From Leptasterias polaris (Eukaryota; Echinodermata; Asteroidea; Forcipulatida; Asteriidae): a stretch of 64,000 bases of DNA. The number at the start of each line of letters is the position of its first letter. The first letter of the stretch is position 1. The notes under the pieces were generated by a model that did no database searches, had not been told where the DNA came from, and worked only from the letters and a program-made list of their open reading frames with translations. A program made the position numbers and the translations under genes. Of this stretch, positions 45,109-54,659 are shown in pieces. Where the stretch lies: the NCBI GenBank assembly GCA_037783415.1, contig JAZGTN010000181.1, forward strand, positions 744,001 to 808,000, written 5' to 3'.

Positions 45109-46010
45109 TGTATAGGCTGTCTATCGCTAAGCGATAACGACTATGTAGAGCAAACAATATAAAACAACTGATGCAGGCACAACTCGGTGGGTCAAATGAA
45201 GGTAGCTAGCTCATCAAACAGAGTGAGTTCTGGCACAGGCTCGCTCATGAGAGATGAGACCAATTCTGGCAGTGATTTTTTTCGTCCACAGAAATGACAT
45301 GAGAGTGTCTGTGGCCCTGTCGTGGTGTTTGAGACGGCACGTCGTCCATGTCGGCGTTCCCGAGCAGCATCTGCAACATCACGGCGCGTCTTCTCTGCAG
45401 TCTTTGTGCCAGTGGTCATTGCGTGCCGCCATTTGGTGCGATCTCTTGCGAGTATCCCCCAGTTGTCAGTGTTGATGTTTGCAGCCTTAAGGTGCCGTTT
45501 CGTACAGTCGAAGTAGCGCAGCTTAGGTCGCCCGACATTTCTGTGTCCATCTGGCCATACAGTATGTACTTGGGTAGTCGATCATCACCCATTCGTGCCA
45601 CATGACCAGTCCATTTCAGCTGTCTGTTCAGCAGGATGCTCTCAATGCTGAGGCTGTTGTTGGCTCGTGTCAGCACTTCGTTGTTGGTCATGTGGTCCAA
45701 ATATTTGATGCCAAGGAGAGATCGTAGCTGTCTTATGTGGACTCGGGGGAGTCGTTTGATGTGGCGCCTGTAAAGTGTATATGCTTCGGCTGAGTAGAGC
45801 AGGCAAGGTAGAATGACAGATTGGTAGACCCTGAGTTTTGTTGAGAGCCTGATGCCACGTCTGTTCCAGAGTCTTTTTCGCAATGGATTAGGATTGACCG
45901 GGATTGTGGGAAGTACTGAGCCACTTCCCTCCCATGAAATGTCCCATAAGGTCTGCGCCTCAAATAGCCTCTCCTAGTCAAACTCCTACTGCCTGGCTTC
46001 ACGTGCCGAT
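45109..46010 (-). mobile_element. LINE 3' part, minus strand, left arm of head-to-head pair
   Basis: The 3' end of an APE-type non-LTR retrotransposon. It encodes the region after the RT palm and the C-terminal end, then the 3' tail at 45109-45190. The last ~250 bp match the end of the plus-strand copy (49844-50092) almost base for base. 45890-46010 may be 5' UTR joined by an internal deletion. Confidence 0.75.
45192..45883 (-). pseudogene. LINE reverse transcriptase C-terminal region, frameshifted
   Basis: The first frame (45883-~45545) has 'STKLRVYQSVILPCLLYSAE', 'LLGIKYLDHMTNNEVL' and 'LKWTGHVARMGDDRLPK', the thumb/connector region common to RTE/CR1-like LINEs. It shifts frame near 45540. 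It then continues in the frame ending at 45192, with a Cys-x2-Cys-type 'CHFCGRK' and 'PELTLFDELATF'. The catalytic YxDD part is absent. Confidence 0.75.
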
Positions 46011-46508
46011 CCCTGTTTAAAACTGTAGGCAGAGGTGTGAAAGGCGGGTTTCTGGCGCCTCAAAACCAGATTGCTCCGGGTAGGTGGGGTTCGTCAGCCA
46101 TGAGAGGCAATCCACCTAGGAGATGGTACTCTGATTCCAAACCCGGGCAGGAGGGGCTCGCTAACCTGGGAAGGCAGCCCTCCTAGGAGAAGGAAAACTC
46201 TGATTTCTAACCACCATCCACTCGCTGGCAGCAGGGCGACGCAGGCGGAAGAAAGCGCAGACAAGAAGTCTTTCCCGGTCTCTCCACCATTGATGTCTGG
46301 CGAATGATCCTACTACAGGACATTGGCAGAGATCACTCACCCCAGTTAGCGGGGCACTGCGGGGCAATCAACATGGTGTCCTGTCGTCGGGCTTCTGCTC
46401 TCCACTGGGTAGCGTCATGCTGATCCAGAGGGTACCGGCCGAGGGAGGCGCGTCTTTGCTGGTACCTTAAACACTCTGCGCAGGCATGTTTTGCCAAACT
46501 AATACAAT

Positions 46509-46880
46509 ATGATGCACAACAATTTGAACTCGTTATCACCAACCTCAGTTTTTTCCTCTGAGGCTGCAGTTGGTGTAACTACTACCAGAGAGGGGAACAC
46601 AGCACCTGCTCTTGGTGCCGATAATGACGGGCCAGCCCCAAACCCATGCGGGAGGACTGCTCCTAAGAACGTCACCACAGGACAGGCCGCAGTGCGCCCT
46701 AGCACTAAACGACATCAGTGCAGTAAACCACTAGCAAAGCTGTCTGTAGCGTCGTGGAACGTGAGAACACTGCTCGACACAGATCACCGGGCCCGCAGAC
46801 GGACAGCTCTAGTTGCTAAAGAACGTGATCGATATGGCATCGACCTGGCAGCCTTGTCAGAAACACGCTTTGAATTGTAA
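46509..46880 (+). pseudogene. LINE ORF2 start with AP-endonuclease N-terminus
   Basis: The frame ends with 'LSVASWNVRTLL' (catalytic Asn) and 'DLAALSETRFE' (catalytic Glu), then TAA at 46878-46880. The reading frame continues from 46883 in another phase, so one frameshift splits the endonuclease. Confidence 0.75.
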
Positions 46881-46882
46881 CC

Positions 46883-47551
46883 GGTGAGGTTACAGAGAGC
46901 ACACACACTTTCTTCTGGACAACTTGCTCTGCCACCCACAAAGGAACGTCCGGTGTCGGCTTCGCGATATCAAACCGGATTGTCAACAACTTACCAAATA
47001 TGCCAAATACAGTTTCAGATCGGATCATGACTCTCAAATTTCCTGTCAGGAATTCAGTGAATATGATGATCATAAGTGTCTACGCACCAACATTACAAGC
47101 ATCTGATGAAGTGAAGGACACCTTTTACGAACAACTGTCAGGAGTTCTAAAATCAGTACCCAGTAACAACAAAATCCTTCTGCTTGGAGATTTCAACGCA
47201 CGTGTTGGAAAGGATCATCAAAGCTGGTCTCGTGCCCTAGGAAAATTCGGCCGGGGTAAAGTGAATGACAACGGAGATCTATTACTCTCCCTGTGCACCG
47301 AATTTAACCTTGCCATCACTAACACTTTTTTCAACGTTCCCGATAAATGGTATCACTCATGGACACACCCCCGATTGAGGCACTCTCATCTGCTCGACTA
47401 TGTCCTCGTTAGACGTAAAGATCTGCAAGATGTCTGTGTCACTCGTGCAATGAGAGGTGCTGACTGCTCAACCGACCATCGAATGATCCGCTCCAAACTT
47501 GCCATACAACTGCATGTCTCCAGACGTCGAATTGCCCGGAAACCCAATAGA
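46883..47551 (+). pseudogene. LINE AP-endonuclease, central and C-terminal part
   Basis: Motifs: 'GVGFAISNRIV', 'IISVYAPT', 'LLLGDFNARVG' (metal-binding Asp/Asn), 'LLDYVLVRR' and 'STDHRMI' (Asp-His pair). All endonuclease catalytic motifs are present across the two frames. The frame then reads into the inserted MITE at 47552 and stops at 47641. Confidence 0.8.
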
Positions 47552-48244
47552 CTGTGCAAGTCTCGCGCGTATCAGAGCGAGAAAACACGTCAAGCGAAGA
47601 ACACATTTTTTTCTGAAATCAAATCATTGTTTTTAAATTAGATCTATGAAAAAATCTGACCAACAAAACTAATTATTACAATTTGTATAAAATGAGTTTT
47701 AGCTTTCATAATGAACACACAGATCATTTGTTAGTTTTTGTTGAAACAAACTAAAAACTCTGGAACAAGGATGTAGGAACCCCTTTTGTAAATCCACGCC
47801 TCAGTACGTGCACACAGACGCGCGATGATCACACGGGCGAATAATTAACGCGTGACGCAGTTTAAAGAGGACGCTGACGCCTCGACAACCGTAGTCTGCA
47901 ATGAAAAGGCTTAGCGTCTGAAAATTCTAGCGTCTGGTGATTATCATCGCGCGACCAAAACAACTTTGGTGATCGGAGGTTGGCACAAATTTTTAATTTT
48001 TCGCAAGTAACCGGAAGCAGAGGTCAAGTTTAATTCTTGTGTTTTCCTCGTTGTATTGTTGAATTGATTTTACATTCATATTTTGTTTCACTTAGTATTA
48101 CATTCCCAACAACATATTTAATGTTCATGGTCATAAAGTACGTCAAACTAAAATAATAGACGAAACAAAATCTTGCCAAAACTCCATATGGTTGGGACCA
48201 CAATGGTTCCGGAAGTTCGCTTACGCGCGGGACTTGCACAGTTT
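47552..48244. mobile_element. ~690-bp MITE inserted in the LINE
   Basis: Terminal inverted repeats are at 47552-47571 (CTGTGCAAGTCTCGCGCGTA) and 48222-48241 (one mismatch). An apparent ATAGA duplication flanks it (47547-47551 and 48245-48249). Removing it rejoins the LINE frame ('KPNR' to 'RLNVSG'). No transposase is visible. Confidence 0.75.
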
Positions 48245-48249
48245 ATAGA

Positions 48250-49003
48250 AGGCTCAATGTTTCTGGTCTAAGCACCCTCACAGGGAAACATCAGCTGCAA
48301 TCAGCCATTGACAATGCCCTGGGCTCAATTAGTGAAGAGTGGCCAAAAAACACAGCCAACAGTGATCAAATCTGGTCATCTTTCAGCTCTGCAGTCTACG
48401 GCGCTGCACAGAAGTCTCTTTTGGTAAAGCAAGCCGCAAACATGCTGACTGGTTCAACGAAAACGACACAGAAAGAGCAATATACCCCTGCTAAAGCAAC
48501 CGTCCAAAGCAGACTCAGGCATATGGAAGACACCTGGTGGGACAAGAAAACCACTGAAATCCAGACCCTTGATGATGACGGCAACTCACGAGGCCTGTTC
48601 CAAGCCCTGAAGATGGTATATGGCCCCCAACGATCTCCAGTTAGCCTTGTCCTTGCAACGGACGGGAACACTCTACTTTCATCTAAACCTGAAATTGTGG
48701 GCCGCTGGAAGGAGCTGCTAAACCAACCAACAACACAAGATCACTCTATTCTGGATTTCATACCCCAGCATGCCATCCGACATGAGCTTGCCGATATGCC
48801 ATCGCTAAACGAAGTAGAAAAAGCCATCAATGACTTGCCTAACAACAAAGCTGCAGGATTGGATGGCTTCCCAGCCGAAGTCTACAAGCATGGCGGCGAG
48901 TCTCTTCACATGGCCGTATGGGCGATGCTGAGAAAATTCTGGGAACTAGGTAAGCTGCCTCAAGCCTTCAAGGATGCACTAATTGTCACCATCTTTAAAC
49001 GCA
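48250..49003 (+). pseudogene. LINE reverse transcriptase, N-terminal part only
   Basis: An open frame carrying 'ALKMVYGPQRSP' and the RT finger motif 'LPNNKAAGLDGFPAEVYK', then 'KLPQAFKDALIVTIFK'. It ends by deletion before the palm motifs (no YxDD). The join to the element's last codons shares a CGC microhomology near 49000-49004. Confidence 0.75.
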
Positions 49004-49030
49004 CCGTGATGTTGCAGATGCTGCTCGGGA

Positions 49031-49836
49031 CAGTGGCGGCGCTACGGGGGGGCAAGGGGGGGCAAATGCCCCCCCAGTTATTTTTTTTGCCCCCCCAGTT
49101 TGCCCCCCAGTTTTTTCCCCAATGGCGGAAATTGAGTTTAATCCAAACCATTGCACCCAATTTGTTACAATGTTGTTTGCGCTGTAAATAATAAACTCAA
49201 TTTCATCCCTCATAATGAGCTGGCACCATCAAAAAAGCCCAATACACTTTCCATCACCGGCAATGTTAATAAAATGTGGATTTATTTATCTGTACAAGCT
49301 TGGAAACTTGCTATAAATAGAAATGCATTGTCTGCCCAAAACCGCATGCAGCCATTGTACACGCAGTTTGCACAACACGTCAAATTCACACAGTGCAAAA
49401 TCTTATTTCTGTAGTGGTTGTAGGCTTATAAATACAGTACACACGACATAAACTTGATGTTCACGTGGATTGAGGGGTGCTGTATTATGCTTACTGCTAG
49501 TTGTTGCGCTTAAACACGTTGGTAAAACAGTTAGTTAAAATGGATATTAGAAAGTTTTGCAAGAAATCCAAACAACCTCCATCCCATGATGATAGGCACA
49601 GATCTGATTCTGAATCTAGCGATGAGAATCCTGAACCCAAACACAAACACCCCAGGATTGAAGTTAATATTGACGTAAATGTCCCAGATACCCCCAGTCA
49701 AGAATAACGCTGGTGTAAGTCCGTCAATGCTTTTCTGCAGTACAAAATTTCATTATAGATTTTTGTTTGCCCCCCCTAAATTTAAGTTTGCCCCCCCTCT
49801 TGCCCCCCCAGATTAACAGGTCTGGTGCCGCCGCTG
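49031..49836 (+). mobile_element. hAT-type DNA transposon, internally deleted, with perfect 8-bp TSD
   Basis: It is flanked by GCTCGGGA on both sides (49023-49030 and 49837-49844), an 8-bp duplication as made by hAT transposases. Ends are CAGTGGCGGCGC and the inverse of CAGCGGCGGCAC, followed by G-rich GGGGGGGCAA repeats. The minus-strand LINE copy shows the uninterrupted site (GCTCGGGAACGCC). At 806 bp it is too short for a full transposase. Confidence 0.85.
49540..49707 (+). CDS. hAT transposase N-terminal remnant
   Basis: 55 codons from ATG 49540, starting 'MDIRKFCKKSK', followed by a Ser/Asp/Glu-rich linker ('SDSESSDENPEP'). This resembles the N-terminal exon of ZMYM1/TTF-type hAT transposases. 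It stops at TAA 49705. The zinc finger and catalytic domain are missing. Confidence 0.5.
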   Translation: MDIRKFCKKSKQPPSHDDRHRSDSESSDENPEPKHKHPRIEVNIDVNVPDTPSQE

Positions 49837-50092
49837 GCTCGGGAACGCCGACATGGACGACGTGCCGTCTCTAACACCACGACAGGGCCAAAGACACCCT
49901 CATGTCATTTCTGTGGACGAAAAATCACTGCCAGAATTGGTCTCATCTCTCATGAGCGAGCCTGTGCCAGAACTCACTCTGTTTGATGAGCTAGCTACCT
50001 TCTTTTGACCCACCGAGTTGTGCCTGCATCAGTTGTTTTATATTGTTTGCTCTACATAGTCGTTATCGCTTAGCGATAGACAGCCTATACAT

Positions 50093-50127
50093 GCAATGTC
50101 GTGAATTTATTCGCGACTTTATGCGCA
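50093..50127. repeat. Right direct repeat flanking the LINE pair
   Basis: Partner of 45073-45108. It begins directly after the plus-strand LINE 3' end (…CCTATACAT), just as the left repeat abuts the minus-strand LINE 3' end. Confidence 0.6.
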
Positions 50128-50189
50128 GGCGTACGCGATGTCTGAAATACATAATTCCCACATGACGTCACAGCAACCAGAGAAACGGC

Positions 50190-50560
50190 CCGCCGCCATC
50201 TATAACAAAAGGGACAATAGGTCCACGGTTGCAATCACAAAGGAAAGCATTGTGGTCCACGGTTGCTATCACAAAGAGTTGAACAAAGGAGGGTCCACGA
50301 TTGCCAGTATTTACACACGTGTGTGCAGTGAGACGGAAAAATGCATCCTTGTGGAGCACTCTTTTGTTCTTTCCTTTGTCCCTGCACTTAACAGTTTCCC
50401 ATAGACTTTGTACACAAATTTCCTTGTGGAGCACCCCGGTCTTTAGAAATTCCATGTGGAGTCCTTTTGTTTTCCCTTTTTTGTTTTGTCCTTGGTCTCC
50501 AGAAGGTACCGAAAGTGAGAGCATCCACACAGTACCACCAATACACACACCACATTGAGT
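50190..50560 (+). repeat. Interspersed repeat family X, longest copy
   Basis: It begins 'ctataacaaaagggacaata', has the 'gtccacggttgc' phrase twice, and continues with several 'tgtggagcac/tgtggagtcc' and 'cttttgttct' blocks to a second cacacac tract. Similar 'gtgtggac...cttttgttct' blocks occur at 33690-33830. Confidence 0.6.
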
Positions 50561-50708
50561 GCCCGTAAAGATGGCGGACGCTGGGTTACCGTGACGTCAT
50601 TGCAACCACCTATTGTTCGCAAATAATTATGTGCGCAGACGTATGCGATGTCATGAAATAAATCGTATAATATACTCGCACACAGCCGTAAAATGTGTAA
50701 AATGTCCT

Positions 50709-50977
50709 GGGCCCAATTTCATAGAGCTGTTTAATTGCCGATTCTGTGCTTACGTACGCTGCTAACCGTAAGCAAACTAAAAGGCATGCTAACCTTCCGG
50801 TGCTTACTGCATGCACGAAAATGAATGACTTCACAATGCAAAACCATTGTGAACGCGCAAGATAGCCGCCTTATTTTCTTGCTAACCTGTGAAATACGCT
50901 TATGCTTAAGCAACATTTTCTGCTACAGTTAGCACGAAAATGTGCTTACTGTTAAGCAGCTCTATATAATTGGGCCC
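50709..50977. mobile_element. 269-bp MITE with GGGCCCAATT ends
   Basis: The ends GGGCCCAATTTCATAGAGCT and the inverse of GGGCCCAATTATATAGAGCT are inverted repeats, with further inverted 'gcttac/gtaagc' blocks inside. Non-coding. Confidence 0.8.
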
Positions 50978-51397
50978 TGGTATTAATCGCAATTATGTGT
51001 GCGCATACATATGCGAATAATTTGCATGGAAGTGAATGTTATTATTGCATACTTTGTCTCATACCTTTGAATAAAATTTATACTGATCTGGGGAGTTTTT
51101 TGCATCCAGACTCCAGACGTGTACAGTATATAAAATACAAATTAATTTTGCGTTTGACTAACTTTCCTGGGCCCAATTTCATGGCTCTGCTTACCGCCGA
51201 ATTCTGCGCTTGTGATCACCATTCTCCGCTTACCGAGCAAGCGCCGAATTTCTATGCTAGCTGTGTAAGCGTAGAATGCCTAGTAACGTAGACTACGCAC
51301 GCGCACAAGCAAAAATTCCCTGCTAACCCGTGAAATACGCTTGACGTAAGCGCGGAATTCCCTGCTTCCGTAAGCACCGATTATTTGCTTACGGTAA

Positions 51398-52419
51398 AGG
51401 CCCTGTCACACCTTGGCGTTTTAGCCAGCGTATGCGGACGTATACAAATTTCTCTAAGACGCAGGCATACGCTGAACTATCGATGTTTTTTTCAATTTTG
51501 AGCGTATACAAAGCGTATTCATAACGAGTTGGACGAATACATTTCGTAGTAGTAACTTATATAGAACGTTTCCATAACGTTTAGATAACTTATACCAACT
51601 TATACCAACGAACGCTTAGCGTGTTGCCGGCGTTCACAACTTATGCCCAACGATAGTCTAACTTATGCATAGCGCGCGGAGCGTATCGCCGACGATCACG
51701 TGTCGTACCCTATAAAAAGGCTGCCGCTCGACGATTCCAATCGTAATTAAGGCCCTGTCACACCTTGACGTTTCAGCCAGCGTATGCCGACGTATGAAAA
51801 ATTTGGCGAATACGTCGAATAAGTTATGGATAAGTTTTGTAGAATTTAAGATCACGCTGAAGCACGCTGGTACGTCGTAGTACGGCGAGGTCGTCGGAAT
51901 TTGTTGTGCATGCACACAAAATTTCGACTAATGCCAGCGTATGGCTCATACATCCCGCATACGCGGGCCATAAGTTTAGGTAAGTTAAGGGATCGTTGAC
52001 ACACATTACTTGTAAGTTACTCATAAGTCAACAAACGTCGAGATAATGTCTAGCGTATCAAAACTATATGGAAACGTTCTATATAAGTTACTACTACGAT
52101 ATGTATACGTCCAACTCGTTATAAATACGCATTGTATACGCTCAAAATTGAAAAAATCTTCGCTAGTTCAGCCATAGGTTTAGCGTATGCCAGCGTTTAA
52201 GAGAATTAAAACGTCAAGGTGTGACAGGCCCTTTGGAAATAAGTTTTGGGTACGCTAGACATTATCTCGACGTATGTCGACTTTTGAGTAACTTACAAGT
52301 AACGTGTGTGAACGTGTGTCAACGATCGCATAACTTACCTAAACTTATGGCCCGCGTATGCGGGACGTATGAGCCATACGCCGGCATACGTTAAAAAATT
52401 GTGTGCATGCACAGGGCCT
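51398..52419. mobile_element. AGGCCCTGTCACACC-type element, older copy, itself split
   Basis: Left end AGGCCCTGTCACACCTTGG; the right end has decayed to 'gcacagggcct'. Inside it, at 51750-52232, sits a younger copy of the same family. The inner arms 'tgcatgcac...cgcatacgcgggccataagt' at 51925-51980 and 52330-52412 are inverted relative to each other. Confidence 0.7.
51750..52232. mobile_element. AGGCCCTGTCACACC-type element, younger copy (483 bp)
   Basis: Ends AGGCCCTGTCACACCTTGAC and the inverse AGGGCCTGTCACACCTTGAC. Its interior is rich in 'cagcgtatg/cgacgtatg' motifs, non-coding. Confidence 0.75.
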
Positions 52420-52949
52420 TTAGCAAAGCCATGAAATTTGGCCCTGTTCTTGCGCGCGACATGCATTGCTCGTGTGTTTTATCACGGGTTTTTTTGTGTT
52501 AATGAAGTGTCTTTGATTTTCTTGAACAGTGACTGCTCAGTTCAAAGCGTTCGGTGGTAAAACTTTGTAACTTACGTGTACCTGCTATAGGTACCCAGCT
52601 CTATACGTGCGAATTCATGTAGTTACACATAAAGGGGTCTGGTCACTTTCTTTGTTGCCACGCGCTTCCTAGGTCACGAACAAATTATCCGTAGATATGA
52701 CATCTGCCGAAAGGTATGCAACAAAGTGGGCAATAAAAATTCACGACACCACAAATTTATTAGCGTACGTATGCGCACAATAACTTTGCGAATAAGTTCA
52801 CGACATCGCATACGTATAATGTGCACAAACTTACGATTAATTCCAGAACATCGAATACGTACGCGCACACAATTGCAATGTGCGAAGTCCCTCCAAGAGC
52901 GGCCCACAATTATGTAAGGGCCTCTTTGTCGTGAAAAGTCGTGTTTTAT

Positions 52950-54300
52950 GAGATTAATTATGCCTAATATTATTTCATCCCCTCGAACTATTCGTTCGTA
53001 TTATCCAAATACCAAAATAATTTGGAGAGAACAAAATTACCATTTGTTTACCTGTCCCTTACGAGCTCCGCAGTTTTATTATATGAAAACAATCATGAGT
53101 TTCTGCAGTCATACTGTGAAAGCAGGAGTGTTAAATTGATTCTTCTAAGTATCTAAATGTGATAACAATTGACATGGCGTTAGTTATCCCCGTAACTATC
53201 GTTTGTGAAATTAACACCTTGTCTGTGTTATTAAATATAGATACCAAGTAATCAATTTCAACTTACTTGGTGAGAAGCACTGCAGCTGTTGATAGTATAA
53301 ACTATTTTTAGTAAGGATTTCCTTCGAAATGATATGGTTTGGATAATTTTTCACCCAAATACATGATCTGAGAAATGAGTCGTTTCTCACATATCTCAGA
53401 GTTATAGTGTCCCTTCATAAATGCTGCAGCCACAGATGCGGTTGGTACCGGAGTTTTGCAGTGCACGTTTTGTGAGCAAAATATACGGGTTATTTAAATG
53501 GACTGGAAACTTAAAACATTCGAAATAAAAAATAAAATAAAAAAACTAGAAGAAATGAAAAGATCAAGACTATCAAAAAAAATGTAACACTAGCCGTATT
53601 TTAGTGATTTCATTCATTAAAGTACTATAGTTTTCAACAAAAACACATTTGGAAGACCAAAATATGCAGACATGTTTTATTGGTGAAATCAACAAAAAAC
53701 GATTGATGTTGTGACGGGGATTTTCTACATAATCATGCTCTGTGTTTTGTTTTTTGTTTGGTTTTTTCCTTCTTCTTTTTCGACTGCCCATATGAACAAA
53801 AGGAATGAAATAATTTTAAAAATCAAACAAACAACCCAACCAACAAACAAACTAACAAATAACAAATAAATGAATAGATAACTACACAGACAAATAATTA
53901 CAAATCATCAATAAATGAAGCTGTGTAGCTTAAACGCAATGAAACAATTACAAATGCATTGCTATTTTCTTGATTTCAAATAATATTTCAGACGGAAATT
54001 ATGTTTTCAAGCGTATTGGTAAAGGTGTTTTATAACTACAGAGCGTAAGATCGGAAGTCAATTTTTTGTTTTAATGTCTACGTTTTCTTTTCAATGTCTA
54101 GGCTATCACGTATAATGCTTTATTTGTGATTTGTTTATTCCTAAAAACTTTTTTTCCATAAACATTTTTTTTTCCATCAATTTATAGTTTACCAAAGTTC
54201 TAGTTGAATGATCTCAAAATCTTCAAGTTTCCAACCAAACTGTTATATTTTCTCTGCGATTGTTTATAAATGTGACATCGATATAAGGTATCTAAAAAAA
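52950..54300. other. Gene B intron 1, 5' part: no gene
   Basis: 52955-53075 is a degraded relative of the MITE at 32215-32462. 53260-53460 is a degraded 'cagctgttgatagtataaac...tttctcacatatctcaga' block. 53820-53900 is a CAAA/CAAC microsatellite. The rest is AT-rich. Confidence 0.5.
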
Positions 54301-54304
54301 CTAC

Positions 54305-54550
54305 CTCAGTGTCTTGCACATGTAGGACGAGTTCGTAGTCCGGTAGCACATCACTTCTGTTGTTGATATCAGCTACAGCACGCTCGGCACCAATGAGTGC
54401 TGGATACCCATTGTTACGACTCCATCCATCCTTATGTGACAACGGCAGGAGTCCACCGATGTGCAGGGCCGACTTGTTCTTTGCGATGACAAGAACAGGC
54501 CCCCTGAAGCTTGTCAAGATTGCAATGATCGCTAAGAAATGAATTGACAT
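54305..54550 (-). CDS. Gene B exon 1: signal peptide and lobe 1 start
   Basis: 82 codons from ATG 54550 (MSIHFLAIIAILTSF) to the phase-0 donor after 'HVQDTE'. The frame is open further upstream, but the first codon there (54637) is TTG and lies at the TATA-like box, so 54550 is the supported start. It has 'LHIGGLLPLSHKDGW' and 'DINNRSDVLPDYEL', as in gene A. Confidence 0.87.
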
Positions 54551-54643
54551 GGTATAGTTATTGATGATTGTGTTCCATGGGATGTTCGGCAGATGATTTT
54601 GCGAATAGGTTTTTCGATGTGGAGCTCTTCTTCGCAAGTCCGT

Positions 54644-54651
54644 TATTTATA
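54644..54651 (-). promoter_or_regulatory. TATA box-like element of gene B
   Basis: Minus strand reads GGATATAAATAACGG, ~95 bp upstream of ATG 54550. The spacing is similar to gene A's TATA-like box and gives a ~70-nt 5' UTR. It supports 54550 as the start. Confidence 0.5.
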
Positions 54652-54659
54652 TCCAGATG

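Larger units (their letters stand above)
46015..50092 (+). mobile_element. LINE copy, plus strand, internally deleted and carrying two insertions
   Basis: 5' UTR-like GC-rich leader (46015-46500), endonuclease (46720-47551), a MITE insertion (47552-48244), the N-terminal part of RT (48250-49003), a deletion joining to the last codons (~49003-49030), a hAT insertion (49031-49836), the C-terminal end (49837-50006) and the 3' tail to 50092. The start is uncertain. Together with the minus copy it is flanked by ~35-bp direct repeats. Confidence 0.75.
51179..52444. mobile_element. Second GGGCCCAATT-type MITE, split by nested elements
   Basis: The left part (51179-51397) and the right part (52420-52444, ending 'catgaaatttggccc') belong to the same family as 50709-50977. 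They are separated by the element at 51398-52419. Confidence 0.75.
44892..52912. mobile_element. 8-kb nest of transposable elements in gene B intron 1
   Basis: The outer element starts TGGTGGCCCTGAAGGGACAT and ends with the inverted, diverged form around 52895-52912 (AGTCCCTCCAAGAGCGGCCCA). Repeated 'cacgacatcgcatacgt/tgtgcgcac' blocks occur at 44900-45108, 50093-50150, 50620-50700, 50990-51070 and 52720-52890. Between them lie, in order, the LINE pair (45109-50092), a family X copy (50190-50560), a MITE (50709-50977) and a second MITE (51179-52444) that itself contains two nested elements. This accounts for most of intron 1. Confidence 0.6.
33015..54550 (-). pseudogene. gabbr2-like: Gene B: GABA-B receptor subunit 2-like paralogue, 16 exons, exon 12 frameshifted
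   Basis: Exons, minus strand: 54550-54305, 44831-44691, 43811-43641, 42926-42825, 42499-42434, 42079-41885, 40985-40755, 40136-40073, 38537-38448, 38046-37890, 37227-37095, 35590-35508, 35370-35245, 34797-34652, 34449-34257, 33149-33015. Exon number and phases equal gene A, and fourteen of the sixteen exon lengths match exactly or within 12 nt. A full-length version would be 767 residues: signal peptide, Venus-flytrap domain, seven helices and a 44-residue tail after TM7. Exon 12 is 83 nt instead of 108, so the frame shifts and TGA follows at the start of exon 13 (product ~560 residues, ending after TM3). All other exons are open and all borders are GT/AG, so the loss may be recent, allelic, or a sequence error. 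It is typed as pseudogene for that reason. Skipping exon 12 would keep the frame but remove TM3. Confidence 0.82.

Noticed and set aside
54551..54637. 29 extra N-terminal codons for gene B
   Set aside because: The frame is open but its first codon is TTG, it overlaps the likely TATA box and transcription start, and the signal peptide begins at ATG 54550.
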